NCBI GenBank assembly: GCA_031423755.1
Contig: JANPGC010000098.1
Span: 1-17,874 of the forward strand
DNA: 17,874 nucleotides
Direction of reading: 5' to 3'
Source of the DNA: JANMEX01 sp031423755
Lineage (GTDB): Bacteria > Pseudomonadota > Alphaproteobacteria > Rhizobiales > Rhizobiaceae
Shown: positions 1 to 6,577 of the stretch, in pieces
Layout: every line of letters starts with the position of its first letter
Position numbering within the stretch: position 1 is the stretch's first letter
Program-made: the position numbers and the translations under genes
The notes under the pieces: model-generated
Told to the model about the DNA's origin: nothing
The model's input: only the letters and a program-made list of their open reading frames with translations
The model's database searches: none

Positions 1-352
1 GGTTGAGCCAGGCAGTCAGCCAGCCCCAGAATCGGTTGCCGAGGATTGAGCCCCAATGATAAAGCCCGCCCGCAGTCGGGAAGGCTGAGGCAATCTGCGC
101 CATGGCAAGCGCAAACATGCCCGAAAGCGCGCAGCCAACGATCCAGCCAATGCCAGCCCCCGCGCCGCCTACAGACGAGATTGCCTGTGCGAACGAGTTG
201 ATGCCGCCTGATAGGATGCAGATGATGGAAAACGAGATCGCGAAGTTAGAGAACTTCGACATGCTGCGCGACAGTTCTTGTGCATAGCCCATTCCATGCA
301 GGACCTTGACGTCCTCATGGTGGTCTTTATCGGTATATTTATCCATGGACAT
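1..352 (-). CDS. APC-family amino acid/GABA permease, N-terminal part (cut by left edge)
   Basis: About 117 N-terminal residues of an inner-membrane amino-acid transporter are present; the gene continues past base 1. The start is the ATG at 352-350, with GGAGG about nine bases upstream. The protein opens with a short charged cytoplasmic tail, then YAQELSR near residue 24, then a first membrane helix (FAISFSIICILSGGINSF, from about residue 37) and a second glycine-rich helix (IGWIVGCALSGMFALAMAQI, about 68-87). AFPTAGGLYHWG follows, a pattern typical of the APC subfamily that includes fungal GABA permease Uga4 and its bacterial relatives. It lies 18 bases downstream of the amidohydrolase gene, so the two are probably co-transcribed. 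GABA or a related amino acid is a reasonable substrate given the gamma-aminobutyraldehyde dehydrogenase nearby, but the substrate cannot be read from this fragment. Confidence 0.85.
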   Translation of the reverse strand, partial: MSMDKYTDKDHHEDVKVLHGMGYAQELSRSMSKFSNFAISFSIICILSGGINSFAQAISSVGGAGAGIGWIVGCALSGMFALAMAQIASAFPTAGGLYHWGSILGNRFWGWLTAWLN

Positions 353-370
353 GGATCATTCCCTCCGTGT

Positions 371-1189
371 TCACCCTTTTGAGTTCTTCGCATGAACAGG
401 CTCTGACCCTGCCCCCGTCTCATTCAACTCCCGGAAAGCCGCATCGGCAACCCCGGACAGCAGATCACCCCAATATGCTTGTTGTTGTTCACTGGCGATT
501 TCGTCATTGCGCACCTCAATCATAACGGCGGGCAAGGAACGCGAGCGCGCATGGCGCTCAAGCGTGAAATAGACACGGTCCGCTGGCGAATAGGGCTCAT
601 TCACCCCGACCGTAAAATTCGTTTGTGCGCGAAGCAAATCGACCATGCCAAGCGCCCAGGCGCTGTCCTCGTCATGAATGATGCCGACCTCCCAAGGGCG
701 CCTCACGCCGCGATAGACCGGATTGAAAGAGTGAACGGCAATGAAACCGGGGCGAATAGCGTTTGCCAGCCGTGGCTGGAGCGTATCATCAATCAGCGCA
801 TGGAACGGGTCATAAAAACGTTCAATCCGCTCCTGCCTTTGGCTGGGCGACAGCCCGACATTGCCGGGAATGATCGTCGTCTCGCTCATTGGCGTGATAA
901 GGTCATGCGCATCAAGCGGGCGGTTACAGTCGATAAGCAGGCGCGAGGCGTTCGAGCGCACCAGCGGCGCGTCAAGATTGTCACTCATGCGGCGTGACAC
1001 ACCAAGCGCGCCTGGGTCCCACGCGATATGTCGGGCGAGATCGGCGGCCTCAAGTCCGAGGCCGCCAAATTCGGCCGGCATGTGGTTCGATGCGTGATCA
1101 CACACGATAAGGAACGGACCTGCGCCGTCGCGCCGGTCAACCGAAGCGACGATGTCTGCACGCGGCAGACCTGTCCCCACAGAACCCAT
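371..1189 (-). CDS. N-formylglutamate amidohydrolase family protein
   Basis: A 272-residue probable cytoplasmic zinc-dependent amidohydrolase. The start is the ATG at 1189-1187, preceded by GGGAGGG; a much longer open frame continues upstream but lacks family sequence there and crosses the opposite-strand regulator gene. Family marks are CDHASNHMP (about residues 30-38), HIAWDPGA (about 54-61), SRLLIDCNRP (about 82-91), AVHSFNPVY in the middle and VMIEVRNDE near the C-terminus. Classical members (HutG type) hydrolyse N-formyl-L-glutamate to glutamate and formate in histidine breakdown. No hut genes are seen here. The neighbours are an APC permease, an RpiR regulator and a polyamine/GABA operon, so this paralogue may act on another N-acylated amino compound; that is inference. 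It is divergent from the RpiR gene and leads a two-gene unit with the permease. Confidence 0.88.
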   Translation of the reverse strand: MGSVGTGLPRADIVASVDRRDGAGPFLIVCDHASNHMPAEFGGLGLEAADLARHIAWDPGALGVSRRMSDNLDAPLVRSNASRLLIDCNRPLDAHDLITPMSETTIIPGNVGLSPSQRQERIERFYDPFHALIDDTLQPRLANAIRPGFIAVHSFNPVYRGVRRPWEVGIIHDEDSAWALGMVDLLRAQTNFTVGVNEPYSPADRVYFTLERHARSRSLPAVMIEVRNDEIASEQQQAYWGDLLSGVADAAFRELNETGAGSEPVHAKNSKG

Positions 1190-1275
1190 GCCACCCTCCC
1201 GACCCTGTGTACCGTATGTTACGTTGTTTATTATTTCGGGCCGTTGTGTAAGATTTGATACAGATATTTTGCGGC

Positions 1276-1287
1276 TGTCAATTGACA
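1276..1287. promoter_or_regulatory. Perfect 12-bp palindrome TGTCAATTGACA in a divergent promoter region
   Basis: It lies in the 174-base gap between the divergent amidohydrolase and RpiR genes. The sequence is its own reverse complement and contains the -35 consensus TTGACA on both strands. No good -10 box follows at 17 bases on the plus strand (AACGTT), so promoter use is uncertain. It may be an operator for the adjacent RpiR-family regulator. Confidence 0.4.
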
Positions 1288-1363
1288 TTCGTCGCGTGTC
1301 TGCAAACGTTACGCGATGACACACAGGCGAGTGCAAGCTGAGCCGGCTTCGGGGGAGGCAAAG

Positions 1364-2209
1364 ATGGCCGATAGTATTTCGGAGCGGATCAGCAACACGC
1401 TCGATAGCCTGCCCGCCGGAGAACGGAAGGCAGCACAAACGCTGATTACCGAGTATCCTTTGATTGGCTTGAAGACCGTCGCCGAATACGCCGCCAAAGC
1501 TGGCGTAAGCTCGCCGACGATACTTCGCTTCATCTCTCGTATCGGCTTCAACAGCTATCCGGATTTTCAGACGGCATTGCAGAATGAAGTCGTGGAGCAA
1601 TTGCAGTCGCCGCTGGCGAGATCCGAGACGAGGCCAAAAGGCAATGGTGCAGTCGGTCTTGAGCCCTTTGTCGAGGCGCTGACCGAGAACATCCGCGAAA
1701 CATTCTGCCATGTCTCCGATGCCGAACTGGACAAGATTGCAGCCATGCTTGTTGACAGAAAGATGCGATTGCACCTGATCGGCGGGCGGTTCACAGACCC
1801 AGTGGCGCAGTACATGGCGGCACACCTGCGCATCATACGCAAAGACGTCAGCCATGTTGAAGGCCAGGAGGCCAATTGGCGCGACCGTCTGGTGGACATG
1901 GGCAAACGTGACGTTGTTATCGTGTTCGACATTCGCCGGTATCAGGAGAGTCTGCTCGCTTTTGCGGAGCGCGCTGCAGGAAAAGGCGCGACAATCCTTC
2001 TTTTCACGGACCAATGGCTGTCGCCGATTGCGAGTGTCGCACGCCATGTCATCACCGCGCGCACGGCGGTGCCATCCGCGTGGGATTCGAGCGCCGCTAT
2101 TCTTGCGCTGGTGGAAGCCGTGATAGGCAGGATCACCATGCGAGGCGGACAGGAAACCGCCGCACGCATCGCCGAACTGGAACGGATGCGGATGACAGCG
2201 GGCCAGTAG
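1364..2209 (+). CDS. RpiR/MurR-family transcriptional regulator (HTH_6 + SIS)
   Basis: A 281-residue DNA-binding regulator. The start is ATG 1364, five bases after a strong GGGGGAGG; an in-frame ATG at 1316 has no such site. The N-terminal helix-turn-helix covers about residues 1-75, with AEYAAKAGVSSPTILRFISR as the recognition region and GFNSYPDFQ after it. The C-terminal half (about 125-260) is a SIS phosphosugar-type binding fold, with HLIGGRFTDPVAQYMAAHLR at its start. It is divergent from the amidohydrolase/permease unit, and its stop codon lies four bases from that of the aldehyde dehydrogenase on the other strand. It most likely controls the divergent unit, the ydc-like operon, or both. 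RpiR proteins can repress or activate; the direction and the ligand are not visible. It differs in sequence from the IolR at 11425. Confidence 0.9.
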   Translation: MADSISERISNTLDSLPAGERKAAQTLITEYPLIGLKTVAEYAAKAGVSSPTILRFISRIGFNSYPDFQTALQNEVVEQLQSPLARSETRPKGNGAVGLEPFVEALTENIRETFCHVSDAELDKIAAMLVDRKMRLHLIGGRFTDPVAQYMAAHLRIIRKDVSHVEGQEANWRDRLVDMGKRDVVIVFDIRRYQESLLAFAERAAGKGATILLFTDQWLSPIASVARHVITARTAVPSAWDSSAAILALVEAVIGRITMRGGQETAARIAELERMRMTAGQ

Positions 2210-2213
2210 CGCC

Positions 2214-3653
2214 CTATCCATGCTTGACCATGACATGGCGCACAGCTGTGTAATCCTCGAGCGCATACATCGACATATCCTTGCCGTAGCCGGACTGCTT
2301 CAATCCGCCGTGCGGCATTTCATTGACCAGCATGAAGTGGGTGTTGATCCATGTGCAACCGTAACGCAGTTGCGCGGCAGTCGACATCGCGCGGGCGACG
2401 TCCTTGGTCCAGACTGAGGAAGCCAGCCCATAATCGCTATCATTGGCCCACTTTACGGCATCGTCCGCATCGTCAAACCGTGTGATCGATACGACCGGGC
2501 CGAACACTTCACGCCGTACAATTTCATCTGACTGCAACGCACCCGCAACCACGGTTGGCTCATAGAAGAAGCCCGTTCCTGAAGGCTGCCTGCCGCCCGT
2601 GGTAACCTCCATATGCTTATGCTCCGACGCACGTTCGACGAAGGACGCGACACGATCACGCTGACGCTTGGAGATGAGAGGTCCGATCTCATTTTCAGTG
2701 TCATCGTCAGAGTTGAACTTGATGGTGGACACGGCTGTGGAGAGGTCCGCGACCAAGCGGTCATAAATCTTTGCGCCCGCATAAATGCGGCACGCCGCCG
2801 TGCAATCCTGCCCGGCATTGTAGAAGCCAAAGGCGCGCAGACCGCCAACGACTTCATCAAGATCAGCATCGTCAAACACGATGACCGGTGCCTTGCCGCC
2901 AAGCTCCAGATGGGTGCGCTTGACCGACTTGGCGGCCGCCTGCAGCACCTTCTTGCCGGTGGCAACGTCGCCGGTGATTGACACCATATTGATGCCCGGA
3001 TGATTGATCAGCGCATTGCCGACACTCTCGCCACGCCCGAGCACCACATTGACCACGCCTTCCGGAAGTATCTCAGCAAGAAGTTTAGCCATCTTCAGTG
3101 CCGTCAAAGGCGTCTGCTCAGACGGCTTGAAGACCACGGTGTTGCCGCCGCCAATGGCCGGTGCCAACTTCCAAGCCATCATCATCAGAGGGTAATTCCA
3201 CGGCGCGATAGAGCCAACGACACCGATCGCATCGCGGCGGATCATTGATGTATGGCCCGGAAGATACTCGCCCGCCGCCTGTCCCGGCATGGTGCGCACT
3301 GCTCCGGCGAAGAAGCGGTAGCAATCGACGATAGCGGGGATTTCATCGTTCAGAACGGCATTGATCGGCTTGCCGCAGTTCAGCGCTTCAAGTCTGGCAA
3401 ACGCTTCCGCGTCGCGCTCAATGGCGTCGGCGATTTTGAGAAGATAATTCGACCGCTCCGACGGCGTGGTGCGCGACCACTTTACAAATGCGTTCTCCGC
3501 AGCAACCACAGCAGCATCAATATGTGCTTCAGACGCCTCGGGCAGTTCAAGGATCAACCCGCCGGTCTTCGGATTGAGCACATGCTCGGCAACCTCCGTG
3601 CCTTTGACGAATTTGGAACCGATCAGCATTTCGGTGTTGATATGAACAGTCAT
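2214..3653 (-). CDS. patD: Gamma-aminobutyraldehyde dehydrogenase (PatD/YdcW-like)
   Basis: A 479-residue NAD(P)-dependent aldehyde dehydrogenase. It would oxidise 4-aminobutanal, made from putrescine, to GABA. The start is the ATG at 3653-3651, preceded by GAGGAGG. Visible are the NAD-binding APWNYP (Asn153), FKPSEQTPLTALK (175-187), catalytic Glu250 in LELGGKAP and catalytic Cys284 in GQDCTAACR. Similarity to remembered E. coli YdcW is very high over the whole length, including LNCGKP, NDEIPAIVD, EYLPGHTSMIRRD and the C-terminal NTHFMLVNEMPHGG and YGKDMS. It begins 19 bases after the second permease gene, as the last gene of the operon, in the same position as ydcW. A betaine-aldehyde dehydrogenase is the main alternative, but the YdcW-like context and motifs favour PatD. 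Confidence 0.92.
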   Translation of the reverse strand: MTVHINTEMLIGSKFVKGTEVAEHVLNPKTGGLILELPEASEAHIDAAVVAAENAFVKWSRTTPSERSNYLLKIADAIERDAEAFARLEALNCGKPINAVLNDEIPAIVDCYRFFAGAVRTMPGQAAGEYLPGHTSMIRRDAIGVVGSIAPWNYPLMMMAWKLAPAIGGGNTVVFKPSEQTPLTALKMAKLLAEILPEGVVNVVLGRGESVGNALINHPGINMVSITGDVATGKKVLQAAAKSVKRTHLELGGKAPVIVFDDADLDEVVGGLRAFGFYNAGQDCTAACRIYAGAKIYDRLVADLSTAVSTIKFNSDDDTENEIGPLISKRQRDRVASFVERASEHKHMEVTTGGRQPSGTGFFYEPTVVAGALQSDEIVRREVFGPVVSITRFDDADDAVKWANDSDYGLASSVWTKDVARAMSTAAQLRYGCTWINTHFMLVNEMPHGGLKQSGYGKDMSMYALEDYTAVRHVMVKHG

Positions 3654-3672
3654 GGGAAACCTCCTCTGTAAA

Positions 3673-4488
3673 TTATTTGCCCTGCCCTGCCACCCGATCG
3701 CCATCACGGGTCAGGTAGAAGGCGGCGAGAATGGGGATCAGCGTGACGATCACCACAGCAATGGCGACCACATTGGTGACCGGGCGCTGGCGCGGACGCA
3801 CCAGTTCTTCGAGCATCCAGATTGGCAGGGTCTGCTGCTGGCCTGAAGTGAAGGTGGTGACAATCACTTCGTCGAACGACAGCGCGAATGCCAGCATCCC
3901 GCCAGCCAGAAGCGCCGTTGAAATATTCGGCAAAATGACATGGCGAAAAGTCTGAAACCCGTCGGCGCCCAGATCCATGGACGCCTCGACCAGCGAACCG
4001 GATACGCGGCGGAAACGCGCCACGGCATTGTTGTAGACCACGACAATGCAGAACGTTGCATGACCAAGAATCACGGTCCAGATCGAGAAGGGAATGTCCA
4101 TCAAGCCAAAAGCCGAGCGCAGTGAAATGCCGGTAATAATGCCTGGCAGCGCAATCGGCAGGATCACCAGGAGCGAAATGGTTTCGCGCCCGAAGAATTT
4201 CGACCGTGACACAGCCGCCGCCAGCATGGTGCCGAGCGTCAAGGCGATGACCGTGGCAATGCTGGCAACCTTGACGGACAGCCACAAGGCCTCGCGCACA
4301 TCGGGACGCTCCCATGCAATGGCAAACCATTTGGTGGTCAAGCCGGGCGGCGGGAAAACGTAAGATTTGTCTTCCGTCGTGAAGGCATAAAGAAAAATCA
4401 GAAGGATCGGAAGATGCAGGAATGCGAGGCCGCCTGCGGCAGCGAATTTCAGCCAGACCGGGGCTTGGCTTTCCTTGTCAGAGCGCAT
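3673..4488 (-). CDS. ydcV: Polyamine-type ABC transporter permease (YdcV/PotC-like)
   Basis: A 271-residue inner-membrane subunit with about six hydrophobic helices. It forms half of the translocation channel of the importer encoded here. The ATG at 4488-4486 is preferred. It overlaps the stop of the upstream permease gene by 11 bases, which suggests translational coupling; an in-frame TTG at 4512 would add eight residues. The ATPase-contacting EAA loop reads EASMDLGADGFQTFRHVILP and is followed by a helix containing AFALSFDEVIVTTF, as usual in the PotC/YdcV branch. FPPPGLTTKWF in the first periplasmic loop is also typical of that branch. It is fourth of five genes, between permease one and the dehydrogenase. 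Confidence 0.9.
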   Translation of the reverse strand: MRSDKESQAPVWLKFAAAGGLAFLHLPILLIFLYAFTTEDKSYVFPPPGLTTKWFAIAWERPDVREALWLSVKVASIATVIALTLGTMLAAAVSRSKFFGRETISLLVILPIALPGIITGISLRSAFGLMDIPFSIWTVILGHATFCIVVVYNNAVARFRRVSGSLVEASMDLGADGFQTFRHVILPNISTALLAGGMLAFALSFDEVIVTTFTSGQQQTLPIWMLEELVRPRQRPVTNVVAIAVVIVTLIPILAAFYLTRDGDRVAGQGK

Positions 4489-5416
4489 CGAACGCCCCCA
4501 TACGTTTGGCAACAGTCAGATAAATGCCCATGATAACGACCGGGACAACGGTGAGTGCGGCCGCGAGCGGAATGTTGCCTGCCGTCCCCTGCTGCGCATA
4601 GACCGCCTGCCCGATGAACAGGCGCGACGAGCCGATAATCTGCGGGATGATGTAATCACCCATCGTCAGCGAGAAGGTGAAGATCGATCCGGCAACAATT
4701 CCAGGTAAGGCCAGCGGGAAAATCACATTGCGGAATGTCTGTCCTGAATTGGCACCAAGATCGGCAGAGGCTTCAATAAGATTGCCTGGCACGCGCTCCA
4801 ATGATGCCTGCACCGGCAGTATCATAAAGGGAATCCAGACATAAACGAACACCAGAAACGTGCCGATGTAGGAAACGGATAGCGAATTGCCCCCAATCAC
4901 CGGGATGGCAAGCAGCGCATCAAGCAGGAATGTCAGGTGCAGCTTTGCAAAAATCCATGTGACAATGCCCTCTTTTGCCAAGATCAGCTTCCACGCATAG
5001 ACCTTGACCAGATAGCTCGACCAGAGCGGCATCATGACGCCAAGATAAAACAGCGCTTTCCATTTGCCCTTGGCATAGCGGGCAGCGAAGTAAGCGATGG
5101 GGAAAGCGAGGATCGCACAGGCAACCGTCACCGCCGCGGACATCAATAAAGTGCGCAAGATGATGTCGAGGTTGGACGGCGTGAACAGCTCGCCATAGGT
5201 CTTGAGCGTGAACTCCGGCACCACGAGGCCAGACATTTCATCTATCGAATAAAAGCTCTGCCACAACAGCGCGACAAGTGAGCCGATGTAAACGATGATC
5301 AGCCAGCCAAGCGGCAGCGTTAAGAGTGACGCCAGCAAAAGCCGTGGCTGACTCCAAAGCCGGTCTGCAAGTCGCCCGGTCACACCTTGATCACCGCTGT
5401 CGAGAACGGCGCTCAT
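4478..5416 (-). CDS. ydcU: Polyamine-type ABC transporter permease (YdcU/PotB-like)
   Basis: A 312-residue inner-membrane channel subunit. The ATG at 5416-5414 overlaps the TGA of the ATPase gene (ATGA), a sign of coupled translation. A cytoplasmic tail of about 25 residues precedes the first helix (LASLLTLPLGWLIIVYIGSL). Five more hydrophobic stretches follow. The EAA loop is EASADLGANSGQTFRNVIFP, followed by GSIFTFSLTMGDYIIPQIIG, which is characteristic of PotB/YdcU-type permeases for polyamines and related amines. The long first periplasmic segment with FTLKTYGELF also fits. It pairs with the YdcV-like subunit downstream and the ATPase upstream. Confidence 0.9.
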   Translation of the reverse strand: MSAVLDSGDQGVTGRLADRLWSQPRLLLASLLTLPLGWLIIVYIGSLVALLWQSFYSIDEMSGLVVPEFTLKTYGELFTPSNLDIILRTLLMSAAVTVACAILAFPIAYFAARYAKGKWKALFYLGVMMPLWSSYLVKVYAWKLILAKEGIVTWIFAKLHLTFLLDALLAIPVIGGNSLSVSYIGTFLVFVYVWIPFMILPVQASLERVPGNLIEASADLGANSGQTFRNVIFPLALPGIVAGSIFTFSLTMGDYIIPQIIGSSRLFIGQAVYAQQGTAGNIPLAAALTVVPVVIMGIYLTVAKRMGAFDAL

Positions 5417-6411
5417 GGCTGGTCTTCCAGAAAATGCAGCGCGGATTTGTCGAAGGCAAGATGCACCGCTGTCCCGGCATCCGGAACGCTTTGCCCTGCC
5501 TGCACAACACCCGCAATACGCTGACCACCAGCCTCTGTGACAATGCGTGTTGTCGATCCAAGGTAATGCGCCGCCACCATGCGGGCCTCAAGCAAACCCT
5601 TTTCACCGGACAAACCAAGCGTGACCTGTTCGGGCCGGAGACTTGACCAGCGGCGCTGGCCAGAAACCCTCTCGGTGAGATCAGGCGTCAGCACATTTGA
5701 TGAGCCGACGAAATCGGCAACAAACTTGGTGCGCGGCTTGCCATAAACATCGGCTGGCGAGCCGGCCTGCACGATCTTGCCATCATTGAACACCGCCACC
5801 CGGTCCGCCATCGACAAGGCCTCGCCCTGATCGTGCGTCACGAAAATGAATGTGATGCCGAGTGACTTCTGCAGGGTTTTGAGTTCTTCCTGCATTTGCT
5901 CACGCAGCTTGAGATCAAGCGCCCCAAGCGGCTCGTCTAGCAGCAGCACCCGCGGCTTGTTCACCAGCGCGCGGGCCAGCGCCACGCGCTGGCGCTGGCC
6001 GCCGGAAAGCTGCGAAGGCTTGCGCTCGCCATAGCCCGGCAGTTTCACCATCGACAGCGCGTCCTCCGCTGCCTTGTGGCGCGCAGACCTGTCAATCCCC
6101 CTGACCATCAGACCATAGGCGACATTGTCCAGCACCGTGAGATGCGGAAACAGAGCATAGTCCTGAAACACCGTATTTACGTTGCGCCGGTAGGGAGGCA
6201 CGCCCTCGGCCCGTTCGCCGAATATCGAAATGCTGCCCGAAGTCGGCTGCTCAAACCCGGCGATCAGCCGAAGGCAGGTCGTCTTGCCGGATCCCGACGG
6301 CCCGAGCATGGCGAAAAACTCACCCTCGGCAATCTCGAGGTCAACCGCATCGACGGCGCGCACGACACCGAAATGCCGGGAGACGGCATCAAATTTGACA
6401 GCAATGGTCAT
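5413..6411 (-). CDS. ydcT: ABC transporter ATP-binding protein (YdcT/PotA-like)
   Basis: A 332-residue cytoplasmic ATPase that powers the importer. All nucleotide-binding motifs are present: Walker A GPSGSGKT (37-44), Q-loop Gln83 in VFQDYALFPH, signature LSGGQRQR (135-142), Walker B VLLLDEP (155-161), D-loop GALD and switch His193 in FVTHDQGEAL. The C-terminal 80 or so residues (about 250-330) form a TOBE-type regulatory domain (SLRPEQVTLGL; AAHYLGSTTRIV), normal for PotA/MalK-like subunits. Two adjacent ATGs (6414 and 6411) compete, and only a weak AGGG precedes them; either start is possible, and an upstream TTG at 6438 is less likely. A 166-base gap with a strong stem-loop separates it from the binding-protein gene. 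Confidence 0.92.
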   Translation of the reverse strand: MTIAVKFDAVSRHFGVVRAVDAVDLEIAEGEFFAMLGPSGSGKTTCLRLIAGFEQPTSGSISIFGERAEGVPPYRRNVNTVFQDYALFPHLTVLDNVAYGLMVRGIDRSARHKAAEDALSMVKLPGYGERKPSQLSGGQRQRVALARALVNKPRVLLLDEPLGALDLKLREQMQEELKTLQKSLGITFIFVTHDQGEALSMADRVAVFNDGKIVQAGSPADVYGKPRTKFVADFVGSSNVLTPDLTERVSGQRRWSSLRPEQVTLGLSGEKGLLEARMVAAHYLGSTTRIVTEAGGQRIAGVVQAGQSVPDAGTAVHLAFDKSALHFLEDQP

Positions 6412-6427
6412 CATCAAACCCTGAAAT

Positions 6428-6456
6428 GGCAGCGGCAATTTTCCAATGCCGCCGCC
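6428..6456 (-). other. Intercistronic stem-loop between binding-protein and ATPase genes
   Basis: On the minus-strand transcript, GGCGGCGGCA pairs with TGCCGCTGCC across a nine-base loop, giving ten pairs with one G-U. No T-run follows (the downstream text is ATTTCAGGG), so it is not a standard terminator. It lies 13 to 17 bases before the two possible ATPase start codons. Such hairpins after a binding-protein gene commonly protect its mRNA and reduce expression of the membrane genes; that role here is inferred. Confidence 0.5.
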
Positions 6457-6511
6457 GCAAAAATTCGGGATGGCGAGTTGAATGTGGGTGACTTTCGAGA
6501 ACCGGAGCGGA

Positions 6512-6527
6512 ATGGACTAACGTCCAT
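6512..6527 (-). other. Small perfect inverted repeat in the same gap
   Basis: ATGGAC and GTCCAT flank a four-base loop in the gap between the binding-protein and ATPase genes. The six-pair stem would lie about 50 bases after the binding-protein stop codon. There is no T-run. It could add to the RNA structure of the gap or be chance. Confidence 0.25.
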
Positions 6528-6577
6528 GAGCACCGGAAGCGCAGAGAGTCGCTCGCAGTCGGCCGCCAGCGCGGATT

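Noticed and set aside
479..997. Plus-strand 172-codon open frame inside the amidohydrolase gene
   Set aside because: It is antisense to a gene with clear family motifs, has no ribosome site, and its composition is what a complementary frame of GC-rich coding DNA gives.
1190..2266. Minus-strand extension of the amidohydrolase open frame to 631 residues
   Set aside because: The extra residues show no family similarity, lie antisense to the well-supported RpiR gene, and a strong ribosome site precedes the ATG at 1189.
4489..4512. TTG start extending the YdcV-like permease by eight residues
   Set aside because: ATG 4488 is preferred over TTG and gives a normal short overlap with the upstream gene.
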